The notes beneath the pieces were generated by a model. The model worked only from the letters and a program-made list of their open reading frames with translations, had not been told where the DNA came from and searched no databases. Position numbers and translations under genes: made by a program. From Streptomyces sp. ISL-66 (lineage in GTDB: Bacteria; Actinomycetota; Actinomycetes; Streptomycetales; Streptomycetaceae), in assembly GCF_018614135.1 (NCBI RefSeq), contig NZ_JAGGOW010000012.1, positions 1-46,361 of the forward strand: a DNA stretch of 46,361 nt. Direction: 5' to 3'. Below, one piece after another: positions 1-8,668 of this stretch. Numbering within the stretch: the stretch's first letter is position 1; each line of letters starts with the position of its first letter.

Positions 1-11
1 GTGCCGGAACT

Positions 12-39
12 CCCGCGCGCGTGCGGCGCAGCGCGCGGG
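12..39 (-). terminator. Hairpin downstream of the aro operon
   Basis: Nine-base arms CCCGCGCGC (12-20) and GCGCGCGGG (31-39) flank a 10-nt loop. The hairpin lies about 45 bases past the stop of the last gene of the leftward aro operon, so it is a plausible terminator. A 17-bp direct repeat (GGCGCAGCGCGCGGGTG) overlaps it. No U-tract is visible, which is common in Streptomyces. Confidence 0.45.
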
Positions 40-84
40 TGAGGCGCAGCGCGCGGGTGCGGGCGTACCGGACGGCGGCCCGCC

Positions 85-1200
85 TCACCGGCCGAGCCGC
101 TGGTAGGCGGCCTCCAGGAGGTCCTCGTCCGGGCCGGTGAGCAGGCCGGGCCGGGCCACGGCGTCGAGGACGACCAGGCGCAGCCGGTTGCCCCGGGTCT
201 TCTTGTCGATGCTCATCGCCTCGCGCAGCGGGGCCCAGGCGCCGGTGTGGGCGGTGGGCAGCCCCGCGGCGGCGAGGAGGGTGCGGTGGCGCTCCGCGTC
301 GGCGGCGGACAGCCGGCCGGCGAGGTGGGCGAGTTCGGCGGCGAACACCATGCCGACGGCGACCGCGTGGCCGTGGCGGACCCGGTAGCCGCTGACCCGC
401 TCGATGGCGTGGCCGAGGGTGTGCCCGTAGTTGAGGTGCTCGCGACGGCCGTCTTCGCGGAAGTCCTCGGTGACGACCTCCGCCTTGACGCGGATCGCCC
501 GCTCCACGAGCTCGCGGGTGTGGACGACACCGGCCGGGTCCTCCTCGACCAGGCGCAGGATCTCCGGGTCGGCGATGAAACCGGCCTTGACGACCTCGGC
601 GAGGCCGCTGACGTAGTCGGCGCGCGGCAGGGTGTCCAGCAGGTCCAGGTCGCACAGGACCCCGGCGGGCGGGTGGAAGGCGCCGACGAGGTTCTTGCCC
701 TGGGGCAGGTTGACGGCGGTCTTCCCGCCGATGGCGGCGTCGACCATGCCGAGGAGGGTGGTCGGCACGAGCACCAGCCGTACTCCGCGCAGCCAGCCGG
801 CGGCGGCGAACCCGGCGAGGTCGGTGGTGGCCCCGCCACCGACGGCCACGATGGCGTCGGAGCGGGTGAACCCGGCGTCGGCGAGCGCCCGCCACAGGTT
901 GACCACGACGGTCATGTCCTTGGCGGCTTCGCCCTCGGGCACTTCGAGGGAGACGACGATGCGTCCCTCCTCGGTGAGCTCCCGCGCGATCCGGCGGGCC
1001 GTGGGCAGCAGGGTGCGGGAGTGGACGACGGCCACCCGCAGCGGTTCGGCGCCGAGCACGCGGCCGGTCTCGCCGGTCAGCGACCGGCCCACGACGGCCT
1101 CGTACGGGCGCTCGCCGCCGACCCGGATCCGGGTGCTGCCCTCCAGGGCCGGGGTCCCCGTCAGGGTCGGGGCGGCCCCCGTCAGGGTCGGGGCACTCAC
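85..1200 (-). CDS. aroB: 3-dehydroquinate synthase
   Basis: This 371-residue enzyme converts DAHP to 3-dehydroquinate, the second step of the shikimate pathway, using NAD and a divalent metal in the cytoplasm. Visible family marks are the [19 protein letters not shown] segment, the ligand histidines in [11 protein letters not shown] and [10 protein letters not shown], and [10 protein letters not shown]. The GTG start overlaps the chorismate synthase stop by four bases (GTGA), so the two are translationally coupled. The first 20 residues contain a small duplication (APTLTG twice) and are probably a dispensable leader. It is the last gene of the leftward aro operon. Carriage beside a biosynthetic cluster suggests an extra copy serving secondary metabolism, though the chromosomal copy cannot be seen here. 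Confidence 0.95.
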   Translation of the reverse strand: MSAPTLTGAAPTLTGTPALEGSTRIRVGGERPYEAVVGRSLTGETGRVLGAEPLRVAVVHSRTLLPTARRIARELTEEGRIVVSLEVPEGEAAKDMTVVVNLWRALADAGFTRSDAIVAVGGGATTDLAGFAAAGWLRGVRLVLVPTTLLGMVDAAIGGKTAVNLPQGKNLVGAFHPPAGVLCDLDLLDTLPRADYVSGLAEVVKAGFIADPEILRLVEEDPAGVVHTRELVERAIRVKAEVVTEDFREDGRREHLNYGHTLGHAIERVSGYRVRHGHAVAVGMVFAAELAHLAGRLSAADAERHRTLLAAAGLPTAHTGAWAPLREAMSIDKKTRGNRLRLVVLDAVARPGLLTGPDEDLLEAAYQRLGR

Positions 1201-2381
1201 CGGACGGCCAAGTGGTCGAGGTAGCCCCGGTGGTTGCGGGCGGTCTCGGCGACCGAGTCACCGCCGAACTTCTCCAGCGCGGCGTGGGCGAGGACCAGCG
1301 CGGTCATGGCCTCCGCGACGACGGCGGCGGCGGGCACCGCGCAGACGTCGGAGCGCTGGTGGTGGGCGACGGCCGGCTCACCGGTCGCGACGTCCACGGT
1401 GGCCAGCGCGCGCGGCACGGTGGCGATGGGCTTCATGGCGGCGCGCACCCGCAGCGGCTCGCCGGTGGTCATGCCGCCTTCGACTCCGCCGGAGCGGGCG
1501 GTACGGCGGCGGATCCCGTCCGGGCCTTGCTCGATCTCGTCATGGGCGAGCGAGCCGGGGACGCGGGCGAGGCCGAAGCCGTCACCGAACTCCACGCCCT
1601 TGATGGCCTGGATGCCCATCAGCGCGGCGGCCAGCCGGGAGTCGATGCGGCGGTCGCCGTGGACGTAGCTGCCCAGGCCGGGCGGCAGTCCGTAGGCGAG
1701 GACCTCGACGACCCCGCCGAGGGTGTCACCGTCCCGGTGGGCCCGGTCCACTTCGGCGACCATGGCGGCGGAGGCCCGCGGGTCCAGGCAGCGCACCGGA
1801 TCGGCGTCCACGCGCTCGGTGTCGTCGGGTTCGGGCACCACGCCCTCGGGCGCGGCGGCCGCCCCCAGGGAGACCACGTGGCTGACGATGGTGACCCCGT
1901 ACGCCTGCCGCAGGAAGGCGCGGGCGACCTCGCCGAGGGCGACTCGGGCGGCGGTCTCGCGGGCGCTGGCCCGCTCCAGCACCGGCCGGGCGTCGTCGAA
2001 GCCGTACTTCTGCATGCCCGCGAGGTCGGCGTGGCCGGGGCGGGGCCGGGAGAGCGGGGCGTTGCGCGCCTGCGCGGCCAGCAGTTCCCCGTCGACGCCG
2101 TCGGCGGCCATCACCGTCTGCCACTTGGGCCATTCGGTGTTGCCGACCTGGACCGCGACCGGGCCGCCCTGGGTCAGGCCGTGGCGGACGCCGCCGAGGA
2201 AGGTCACCTCGTCCCGCTCGAAGGCCATCCGGGCTCCCCGGCCGTGGCCGAGGCGGCGGCGGGCCAGGGAGTCGGCGACCGCCTTGGTGGAGATCTCCAC
2301 TCCGGCGGGCAGGCCTTCCAGGACGGCGGTGAGGGCGGGGCCGTGCGATTCGCCCGCGGTGAGCCATCGCAAAGTACTCAA
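1197..2381 (-). CDS. aroC: Chorismate synthase
   Basis: This 394-residue enzyme makes chorismate from EPSP and needs reduced FMN. The N-terminus carries the family signature [14 protein letters not shown], and the [15 protein letters not shown] segment is also characteristic. Length is normal for actinobacterial AroC. It lies in the leftward aro operon, 163 bases after tyrA and overlapping aroB by four bases. Co-location with DAHP synthase, chorismate mutase and prephenate dehydrogenase shows a cassette that raises flux to chorismate and then to 4-hydroxyphenylpyruvate. The intermediate shikimate steps (AroD, AroE, AroK, AroA) are not in the window and must come from elsewhere. Confidence 0.95.
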   Translation of the reverse strand: MSTLRWLTAGESHGPALTAVLEGLPAGVEISTKAVADSLARRRLGHGRGARMAFERDEVTFLGGVRHGLTQGGPVAVQVGNTEWPKWQTVMAADGVDGELLAAQARNAPLSRPRPGHADLAGMQKYGFDDARPVLERASARETAARVALGEVARAFLRQAYGVTIVSHVVSLGAAAAPEGVVPEPDDTERVDADPVRCLDPRASAAMVAEVDRAHRDGDTLGGVVEVLAYGLPPGLGSYVHGDRRIDSRLAAALMGIQAIKGVEFGDGFGLARVPGSLAHDEIEQGPDGIRRRTARSGGVEGGMTTGEPLRVRAAMKPIATVPRALATVDVATGEPAVAHHQRSDVCAVPAAAVVAEAMTALVLAHAALEKFGGDSVAETARNHRGYLDHLAVR

Positions 2382-2461
2382 GGGTGATCCTCTGTCGGGC
2401 GGTGTGCGCCGCTTGGGTGGGTCGGTCGTCGTACAGGTCGTCGTACGGGTCGTGCATGCTC

Positions 2462-2515
2462 GGGTCGTACGGGTACTGCGGTGGGGCCGGGTCGTACAGG
2501 TACTGCGGTGGGGCC
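2462..2515. repeat. 27-bp tandem repeat, tyrA-aroC spacer
   Basis: Two copies of a 27-bp unit (starting GGGTCGTACGGGTACTGCGG) lie end to end, differing at one base, in the 163-bp gap between tyrA and aroC. Shorter GTCGTACGG and GTCGTACAGG copies precede them. On the minus strand one frame would read as repeated APPQY-YDP, but it has no convincing start or independent stop, so it is treated as non-coding. Confidence 0.6.
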
Positions 2516-2544
2516 GCGCCCCCGGGACGGGGCCGGCGCCGGCG

Positions 2545-3672
2545 TCAGACGCCGACCGCGACCGGCGGGGCCTCGATCGGCCCCGTGCGCTGGACCCGCC
2601 ATCCGGCGGTCAGCAGCCGCTGCGCCATGTTCGCGGCCGTGCCGCGGGCGACCATCAGCTCGACCAGTCCGCTCTCGTCGCCGGGCGAGTGGTCGATGGT
2701 CATGTCCTCGATGTTCACGCCGAGTTCGGCGGCGCTCGCGAGGAGCCGGGCGAGTTCGCCGGGCTGGTCCCCGATCAGGACCCGGACCGGCGTGCAGGCG
2801 GGCACCGGGTGCCCGTGCTTGCCGGGGATGCGGTCGCGGCCGCTGATGCCGCGGCCCAGCAGGTCGGCCAGGAGCGTGGTGCCCTGGGCGCGTTCGTCCG
2901 CGTCGTCGGTGGCCAGGCCCCGCAGGGCGGCCACGGTGACTTGGAGGTCTTCGGCGAGTTCGGTCAGCACGTCGGCGACCGCGGTGGCGTTGGACTCCAG
3001 GATGTCGCTCCACAGCCGGGGGTCTCCCCCGGCGATCCGGGTCACGTCGCGCAGCCCCTGGCCGGCGAGGCGGCAGGCGTCCTCCGGGAGGTGCTGGAGG
3101 CGGGCGGCCATCAGCGAGGCGACGACGTGCGGGGTGTGCGATACGCGGGCCACGGCCCGGTCGTGCACGTCGCTGTCCATGACCACGGGTACCGCTCCGC
3201 ACAGGGAGACCATCATCAGCGCCATGTTGAGCGCTTCCCGGCCGGTGTCCGCGGTGGGGGTCAGGACCCAGGAGCGGCCCTCGAAGAGGGTGGCGCAGGC
3301 GGCCAGCGGGCCGGAGCGCTCGCGGCCGGCCATGGGGTGGCCGCCGATGAAAGTGACGGGGTCGGCGCCGGCGGCGAGGACCCCGATCTCCGGCTCGGTC
3401 TTGACGCTGGCGACGTCGGTGTACGAGCGGGCGAGGCCGCGCTTCTGCTGGGCGGCGAGGACCGTGCCGACCTGGGCCGGCGGGACGGCCAGTACGGCCA
3501 GGTCCACGGTGTCCTTCGGGGCGCCGAGGGTGCCGGCGCCCAGGGAGGCCGCGGTGCGGGCGGCCGATTCGTTCTCGTCGATCAGGTGGACCGCCACGCC
3601 CCGCCGGGACAGGGCCAGGGCGATCGACGTTCCGATGAGCCCCGTCCCCACCACGGCGGCGGAGCGGATCAT
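2545..3672 (-). CDS. tyrA: Prephenate dehydrogenase with ACT domain
   Basis: This 375-residue enzyme oxidatively decarboxylates prephenate to 4-hydroxyphenylpyruvate with NAD(P). The N-terminus has the dinucleotide-binding motif [25 protein letters not shown] and the [15 protein letters not shown] segment are typical of TyrA. The last 75 or so residues, from [16 protein letters not shown], form an ACT domain that in relatives binds tyrosine for feedback control. The ATG at 3672 was chosen because it overlaps the chorismate mutase stop (ATGA) and gives the expected N-terminus; the longer reading frame upstream is out-of-phase mutase sequence. Coupling to the mutase directs chorismate toward 4-hydroxyphenylpyruvate, probably a precursor of the cluster product. 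Confidence 0.94.
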   Translation of the reverse strand: MIRSAAVVGTGLIGTSIALALSRRGVAVHLIDENESAARTAASLGAGTLGAPKDTVDLAVLAVPPAQVGTVLAAQQKRGLARSYTDVASVKTEPEIGVLAAGADPVTFIGGHPMAGRERSGPLAACATLFEGRSWVLTPTADTGREALNMALMMVSLCGAVPVVMDSDVHDRAVARVSHTPHVVASLMAARLQHLPEDACRLAGQGLRDVTRIAGGDPRLWSDILESNATAVADVLTELAEDLQVTVAALRGLATDDADERAQGTTLLADLLGRGISGRDRIPGKHGHPVPACTPVRVLIGDQPGELARLLASAAELGVNIEDMTIDHSPGDESGLVELMVARGTAANMAQRLLTAGWRVQRTGPIEAPPVAVGV

Positions 3673-4046
3673 CTGGTATCTCCGGCCACGGCGAGGTCTT
3701 GGCGCAGCGCCGCCGCGCCGGCCAGGTAGACGTGCTTGATCTCCGGCTTCGTCAGCTCCGTCTCGGCGTACGCGAGGATCCGCACGACGCGGGGCAGGGA
3801 CCCCGCGATGTCCAGTTCCTGCGCACACATCAACGGCACGTCGGTCATGCCCAGTTCACGGGCGGCGACCGCGGGGAACTCGCTGACCAGGTCCGGAGTC
3901 GCCGTGAAGAGGACGCTGACGAGGTCGTCCTGGTCGAGGGCGTTGGCCGTCAGCATCTCCTGGAACAGCTGACGGACCCCCTCCAGCAGGTGGACCCGCT
4001 CGTCGACTTCAAGCTGGATGGCACCGCGCAGGGCACGCACGGACAT
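3669..4046 (-). CDS. aroH: Chorismate mutase, AroH type
   Basis: This 125-residue protein matches the trimeric AroH (Bacillus-type) fold rather than the helical AroQ fold. It converts chorismate to prephenate. Residues equivalent to the active-site set are visible: Arg in VRALRGA near the N-terminus, Cys and Glu in LMCAQELDI, Arg in SLPRVVRIL, and Tyr and Arg in HVYLAGAAALRQDL. It sits between DAHP synthase (61-base gap) and tyrA (four-base overlap). A dedicated AroH mutase beside TyrA is common in clusters that consume tyrosine or 4-hydroxyphenylpyruvate. Confidence 0.93.
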   Translation of the reverse strand: MSVRALRGAIQLEVDERVHLLEGVRQLFQEMLTANALDQDDLVSVLFTATPDLVSEFPAVAARELGMTDVPLMCAQELDIAGSLPRVVRILAYAETELTKPEIKHVYLAGAAALRQDLAVAGDTR

Positions 4047-4107
4047 GGTCTTCTCCCTTTGCTGAGAACGGTACGGAGATCAGGTCGCGGAATCGGGCCG
4101 CGCGGGC

Positions 4108-5505
4108 TCAGGCCGCGGCGGCGACGGCTTCGCGACGGGCCGCGGCAGCCGTTCCCGCGCGGTCCCGGTACAGCTCGGCGACCCGGAAGGCCAGGTCGAG
4201 CGACTGCTTGCGGTTCAGACGGGGGTCGCAGGCGGACTCGTAGCGCTGCCCGAGGTCGGTGAGCCGGACCTCGGCGCCGCCGCCCACGCACTCGGTGACG
4301 TCGTCGCCGGTCAGCTCGATGTGGATGCCGCCCGGGTGGGTGCCGAGCGCGTGGTGGACCTCGAAGAAGCCGGTGACCTCGTCGAGCACGTCGTCGAAGT
4401 GGCGGGTCTTGTGGCCGCTGGGAGCCTCGAAGGTGTTGCCGTGCATCGGGTCGCAGATCCACGCGGGGCGGGCGCCCTCGGCGGTGACCTTGGCGACGAG
4501 CTCGGGCAGGATCTCGCGGACGTTGCGGGCGCCCATGCGGCTGATGAAGGTGAGGCGGCCGGGCTCGCGGTCGGGGTCGAGCTTGTCGATGAGGGCGAGG
4601 GCCTCGTCGGCGGAGGTCGTGGGGCCGAGCTTGACGCCGATGGGGTTGCGTACCTTGGAGGCGAACTCGACGTGGGCGCCGTCCAGTTGGCGGGTGCGCT
4701 CGCCGATCCAGATCATGTGTCCGGAGACGTCGTACAGCTCGCCCGTGCGGGCGTCGCGGCGGGTGAGGGCGGACTCGTAGTCCAGCAGCAGTGCCTCGTG
4801 GCTCGCGAAGATCTCGGAGGAGTGGACCGCGGCCGGGTCGGCGCCGCAGGCCGCGAGGAAGGTGAGGGCGTCGTCGATGTCGCCGGCGAGGCGCTCGTAG
4901 CGCTCTCCGACCGGGGAGGCGGCGACGAAGTCCCGGTTCCACTCGTGGACCTGGCGCAGGTCGGCGTAGCCACCGGTGGTGAAGGCCCGGACGAGGTTCA
5001 GGGTGGCGGCGGAGGAGTGGTACATCCGCTTGAGGCGCTCGGGGTCGGGGGTGCGGGACTCGGGGGTGAAGGCGAGACCGTTGACCGAGTCACCGCGGTA
5101 GACGGGCAGTTCGACGCCGTCGCGGACCTCGGTGGGCTTGGATCGGGGCTTGGAGTACTGCCCGGCGATCCGGCCGATCTTCACCACGGGCACGGAGCTC
5201 GCGTAGGTGAGGACGGCGGCCATCTGGAGCAGGGTGCGGACCTTGTCGCGGACCTGGTCGGAGCTGACCGCGTCGAAGGTCTCGGCGCAGTCGCCGCCCT
5301 GGAGGACGAAGGCCTCGCCGCTGGCGACGTCGGCGAGCCGGTCGCGCAGGCGGTCGCACTCGCCGGCGAAGACGAGGGGCGGGTAGGAGGAGAGGTCGTC
5401 GATCGCCGAGCGCAGGGCGACGGGGTCGGGGTAGGTCGGCTGCTGGGCGGCGGGCAGCAGCCTCCAGGAGTCGGCGGCGGCCGTGGCGTGAGTGGCGAGG
5501 GTCAT
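4108..5505 (-). CDS. DAHP synthase, class II
   Basis: This 465-residue enzyme condenses phosphoenolpyruvate and erythrose 4-phosphate, the entry step of the shikimate pathway. It has the plant/actinobacterial class II hallmarks: GGDCAETFD with the metal-binding Cys, GVKLGPTTS, SRMGARNVRE, and the DPMHGNTFEAPSGHKTR segment. It is the first gene of the leftward operon DAHP synthase-aroH-tyrA-aroC-aroB. The ATG has a weak GAGG about 11 bases upstream. A strong hairpin (5585-5622) separates it from the MFS gene, so the operon promoter probably lies in 5506-5584. A cluster-borne copy may escape the host's feedback control; that is inference. Confidence 0.95.
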   Translation of the reverse strand: MTLATHATAAADSWRLLPAAQQPTYPDPVALRSAIDDLSSYPPLVFAGECDRLRDRLADVASGEAFVLQGGDCAETFDAVSSDQVRDKVRTLLQMAAVLTYASSVPVVKIGRIAGQYSKPRSKPTEVRDGVELPVYRGDSVNGLAFTPESRTPDPERLKRMYHSSAATLNLVRAFTTGGYADLRQVHEWNRDFVAASPVGERYERLAGDIDDALTFLAACGADPAAVHSSEIFASHEALLLDYESALTRRDARTGELYDVSGHMIWIGERTRQLDGAHVEFASKVRNPIGVKLGPTTSADEALALIDKLDPDREPGRLTFISRMGARNVREILPELVAKVTAEGARPAWICDPMHGNTFEAPSGHKTRHFDDVLDEVTGFFEVHHALGTHPGGIHIELTGDDVTECVGGGAEVRLTDLGQRYESACDPRLNRKQSLDLAFRVAELYRDRAGTAAAARREAVAAAA

Positions 5506-5584
5506 GGTGGCTGGCCTCGATCGGTTTCGTTCGGAAAGGGAAGAGGTGTGGGCCTGTCGCCGCCCGGATGGCGTCCCGGGGCGC

Positions 5585-5622
5585 CGGGGGACCGTACGAC
5601 CGTGCGGCCGTACGGTCCCCCG
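5585..5622 (-). terminator. Strong hairpin terminator after MFS gene
   Basis: A perfect 14-bp stem (arms CGGGGGACCGTACG at 5585-5598 and its complement at 5609-5622) closes a 10-nt loop. It lies 38 bases past the MFS stop and 80 bases before the DAHP synthase start, dividing two leftward transcription units. Confidence 0.75.
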
Positions 5623-5659
5623 GCAGGCAATCCGTTGACGGAGCCTGTCCCGGACCGGC

Positions 5660-6922
5660 TCAGACCGGCTCGGGTACCGCCACGGGCCGGGCCGCGGGGG
5701 CCTGGGCCTCGGACTCCGGACCGGCGGCCCGGTGGCCCTTGGTGAGGCTGAAGAAGAGCAGTCCGCCGACGCCGAGGACGGCGATGACGATGCCCATCGG
5801 TACGGCGCTGTCCTCGCCGGCGAGGCCGACGAGCGGGACGACGGCCGCGCCGATCAGGTGCTGGGACAGGCCCAGCAGCGCGGCGGCCGACCCGGCCACG
5901 TCGCCGTGGTCCTGGAGGGCCAGCGCGAAGGAGTTCGGCAGGACGAGGCCGACGCTGGAGACGACCAGGAAGAGCGCGACGAGCAGCGGGGTCAGACCGG
6001 CGTCGGTGAGGACGACGGCGAGCAGCGCGAGGCCGCCGACCGCGGAGACGGTCAGGCCGGTCGCGAGCAGGGCGCGCGGGCCGGTCTTGTGCACGATGCG
6101 GCCGCTGACCTGGGCGGCGACGACCAGGCCGAGGGCGTTGACGGCGAAGACGGCGCTGAAGCCCTGCGGGGACATCCCGTGGATGGACTGGAGCACGAAG
6201 GTCGAGCCCGAGATGTACGCGAACATCGCGGCGAAGGCGAAGCCGCAGGCCAGGTTGTAGCCGACGAACACCCGGTCGGTGAGCAGCCGGCGGAAGACCG
6301 GGCCGGTGGCCTTGAGGCCGCCGCGCACGCGCCGTTCGGCGGGGTGCGTCTCCGGCAGGCCGCCCGCGACGCCCAGGAGCATCGCGGCGCCGATGACGGA
6401 CAGGGCGACGAAGATGCCCTTCCACGAGGTGAGCAGCATCAGCTGGCCGCCCAGGACGGGGGCCAGGATCGGCGCGATGCCGGTGATCAGCATCAGCATG
6501 GCGAAGAACCGGGCCGCGGCGGGTCCGGTGTGCCGGTCGCGGACGATCGCGGAGGCGATGACGATGCCGGTGGCACCGCCGAGGCCCTGCAGGGCGCGCA
6601 GGCCGACGAGGGTCCAGATGTCGGGGGCCACGGCGCAGAGCAGCGCGGTGACGGCGAACAGCGCGAGGCCGGCGATGAGCGGACGGCGGCGGCCGAGCGC
6701 GTCGCTGACCGGGCCGGCGATGAGCTGGCCGATGCCGAGGCCGAGCAGGCACGCGGTGAGGCTGAGCTGCGCGGCCGAGGCGCTCGTCGAGAGGTCCTCG
6801 GCGATCTGCGGGAGGCCCGGCAGGTACGCGTCGTTGGACAGCGGTCCGAGCGCGGTGAGCGCGCCGAGGATGATGGCGAATCGGGCGAGCCCGGCACCCT
6901 TGGGTGTCGCGAGTGAGGTCAT
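5660..6922 (-). CDS. MFS drug-resistance transporter, Bcr/CflA-like
   Basis: This 420-residue integral membrane protein has about 12 predicted hydrophobic helices. Its N-terminal half has the DHA1/Bcr-CflA pattern: GPLSNDAYLPGLPQIAEDL in the first periplasmic loop and SDALGRRRPLIAGL as the A-motif after helix 2. Such proteins export small molecules by proton antiport. Placed inside the cluster between the aro operon and the tailoring genes, it is the likely exporter or self-resistance determinant. It is read leftward, 41 bases after the Rossmann gene, and ends at a strong terminator. Confidence 0.88.
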   Translation of the reverse strand: MTSLATPKGAGLARFAIILGALTALGPLSNDAYLPGLPQIAEDLSTSASAAQLSLTACLLGLGIGQLIAGPVSDALGRRRPLIAGLALFAVTALLCAVAPDIWTLVGLRALQGLGGATGIVIASAIVRDRHTGPAAARFFAMLMLITGIAPILAPVLGGQLMLLTSWKGIFVALSVIGAAMLLGVAGGLPETHPAERRVRGGLKATGPVFRRLLTDRVFVGYNLACGFAFAAMFAYISGSTFVLQSIHGMSPQGFSAVFAVNALGLVVAAQVSGRIVHKTGPRALLATGLTVSAVGGLALLAVVLTDAGLTPLLVALFLVVSSVGLVLPNSFALALQDHGDVAGSAAALLGLSQHLIGAAVVPLVGLAGEDSAVPMGIVIAVLGVGGLLFFSLTKGHRAAGPESEAQAPAARPVAVPEPV

Positions 6923-6963
6923 GGCTGGGATCCCCTCCGGGGGAAAAGCGGATCGGTGGTGGA

Positions 6964-7611
6964 TCAGTAGGCGACGGTGATGCGGGACTGCACGGCGTCG
7001 CCGCGCTCGAGCACGTCCGCGAAGGCGACGGCGTAGTCCTCGATGCTGATGCGGCTCTTGCCCTCGGCGTCGACGAGGAGCTGCTCGCCGCCGACCCGGT
7101 AGGCGCCGGTGCGCTCGCCGGGCTCGATCTGGGCGGCCGGGGAGATGAACGTCCAGTCCAGGGTGTCGGCCTGGCGGTAGAGGCCGAGGGCCTCGCTCTG
7201 GGCGAGCGCGTTCTGCTTCCAGACGGCCGGGAAGTTCGGGTTGTCGATGACCTTGACGCCCGGGGCGACCTCGAGGCTGCCGGCGCCGCCTAGGACGACG
7301 ACCCGGCGTACGCCGCTGCGGGTCAGACCCTCGATGAGCGCGTTGGCGGTACCCACGATGATCTTGTGGTCGTCGTCCACGCCGAGCTTGGGGCCGACGG
7401 CCGAGGCGACCGCGTCGTAGCCCTGCGCGGACAGTTCGGCGACGGTGTCGGCGCTGGTGGCGTCTCCGGCGACCACGGTCAGGCCCTCGTGGCCGTTGAC
7501 CGCGATGTCGCCGGTGCGGGTCACGCCGGTGACGGAGTGGCCGCGGGAGAGCAGTTCACCGGCGATGGCGCCGCCGATGTGGCCGCTGGCGCCGAACAGC
7601 AGGATTTTCAT
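6964..7611 (-). CDS. NAD(P)H-binding Rossmann oxidoreductase
   Basis: This 215-residue protein is an atypical short-chain dehydrogenase of the NAD(P)H-binding/BVR-B-like group. It starts with the nucleotide-binding motif FGASGHIGGAIAGEL. It lacks a classical YxxxK pair in the normal position, as do many family members. Length is normal. It sits in the leftward cluster between the class II aldolase (78 bases upstream) and the MFS gene (41 bases downstream). A reduction or isomerisation on the pathway product is plausible; the substrate cannot be told from sequence. Confidence 0.8.
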   Translation of the reverse strand: MKILLFGASGHIGGAIAGELLSRGHSVTGVTRTGDIAVNGHEGLTVVAGDATSADTVAELSAQGYDAVASAVGPKLGVDDDHKIIVGTANALIEGLTRSGVRRVVVLGGAGSLEVAPGVKVIDNPNFPAVWKQNALAQSEALGLYRQADTLDWTFISPAAQIEPGERTGAYRVGGEQLLVDAEGKSRISIEDYAVAFADVLERGDAVQSRITVAY

Positions 7612-7689
7612 GGTGTGTGTGCCTCTTCTCTTCGGGGGATTCTTCGGGGACGGATTCGGTGTTCGGGGACGACCGCCCGGTCAGCGCGC

Positions 7690-8502
7690 TCAGTCCTCTT
7701 CGAGGAAGTCGGGCTGCTCGCGGACGATCTCGTCCCACAGGAGCTGGAAGCTGAACCAGCCCAGCTGCTCGTTGCCGAAGCCGTCCCCCGCGGCCACGGC
7801 CTGCTCGTGGGTGAAGCTCTTGGGCGTGCCGGCCGCCAGGGCGAGCAGTTGCACCTGGGCGCAGCTGTCGTAGGTGAAGAACCAGTGGACGGCTTCGTCC
7901 AGCGAGCCGCCGACGGTGATCAGGCCGTGGTGGCGCAGCAGGATCGCCCGGTTGTCGCCGAGCTTCTCCGCGATGTCGCGGCCCAGTTCGGCGGAGACCG
8001 AGGGGCCCTCGTACTCCTCGTAGAGGACCTGGCGGTTGTAGAAGGCGGCGGACTCCTGGTCGATGGGTTCGAGCAGGCGGCCCAGCGCGCCCAGCGCGCG
8101 GGAGTGCGCGGTGTGGCCGTGGGCGGCGGCCGTGGCGCCGGGCTGCATCTCGTGGATCGCGGAGTGGATGACGAAGGCGCTGGGGTTGACCCGGTGCTTG
8201 CCCTCCACGACGTTGCCGCGCGAGTCGACGCAGATCAGGTCGGCGACGCGGACCAGGTTGAAGGAGACTCCGAAGGGGTTCACCCAGAACCGGTCCTCGT
8301 GCTCCGGGTCGCGGACCGAGATGTGGCCCGAGATGCCTTCACCGAAGCCGTACTTGCCGAACAGCCGCAGGGCGGCGGCGAGCCGCTGCTTGCGGTGGCG
8401 GCGGGTCTCCTCGTGGGTGGCGAAGACCGGCTCGCTGGGGATGGGCAGGCCGGTGTGGGTGTCCGCCAGGTAGGCGGGCCGGTCGGTCTCGGTGACGCTC
8501 AT
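7690..8502 (-). CDS. Class II aldolase/adducin family protein
   Basis: This 270-residue protein matches the zinc-dependent class II aldolase/adducin fold. The metal-ligand histidines are visible in AAHGHTAHSRALG and LLRHHGLITVGG, with the SGHISVRDPE segment near the N-terminus. Relatives are aldolases, epimerases or decarboxylases acting on small hydroxy- or keto-acids. In this cluster it may cleave or form a C-C bond next to a carbonyl, or decarboxylate a phenylpyruvate-derived intermediate. That role is inference from neighbours; the fold assignment is firm. Confidence 0.88.
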   Translation of the reverse strand: MSVTETDRPAYLADTHTGLPIPSEPVFATHEETRRHRKQRLAAALRLFGKYGFGEGISGHISVRDPEHEDRFWVNPFGVSFNLVRVADLICVDSRGNVVEGKHRVNPSAFVIHSAIHEMQPGATAAAHGHTAHSRALGALGRLLEPIDQESAAFYNRQVLYEEYEGPSVSAELGRDIAEKLGDNRAILLRHHGLITVGGSLDEAVHWFFTYDSCAQVQLLALAAGTPKSFTHEQAVAAGDGFGNEQLGWFSFQLLWDEIVREQPDFLEED

Positions 8503-8576
8503 GCTCGGGGGTCCTCATCTCCGGATCGTGTTCCGGTTGCGGTACGGGCGGCGGGACGGGTGTCGGGGCGGTACGG

Positions 8577-8610
8577 GTACGGGCGGACCGGTACGGGCGG
8601 ACCGGTACGG
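8577..8610. repeat. 14-bp tandem repeat in a spacer
   Basis: The unit GTACGGGCGGACCG occurs twice in tandem (8577-8604) with a partial third copy. It lies in the 166-bp gap between the FAD protein gene and the aldolase gene. Further GGTACGGG fragments occur just before it. No gene is seen in the gap. Confidence 0.6.
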
Positions 8611-8668
8611 CGGCTGCGCGTGCTGCCGCTGCGCACCGGTACGCGTACGGGGTCGCGGGCGCACCCGC

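Noticed and set aside
247..1224. Long plus-strand frame opposite aroB
   Set aside because: It mirrors the GC codon pattern of aroB and has no family motif; similar mirrors exist opposite most genes here.
1726..2457. Minus-strand open frame starting [13 protein letters not shown], preceded by repeated APPQY-YDP
   Set aside because: Most of it lies inside aroC in another frame with Arg/Pro-rich composition, and it has no ribosome site. The repeat is better explained as a spacer tandem repeat.
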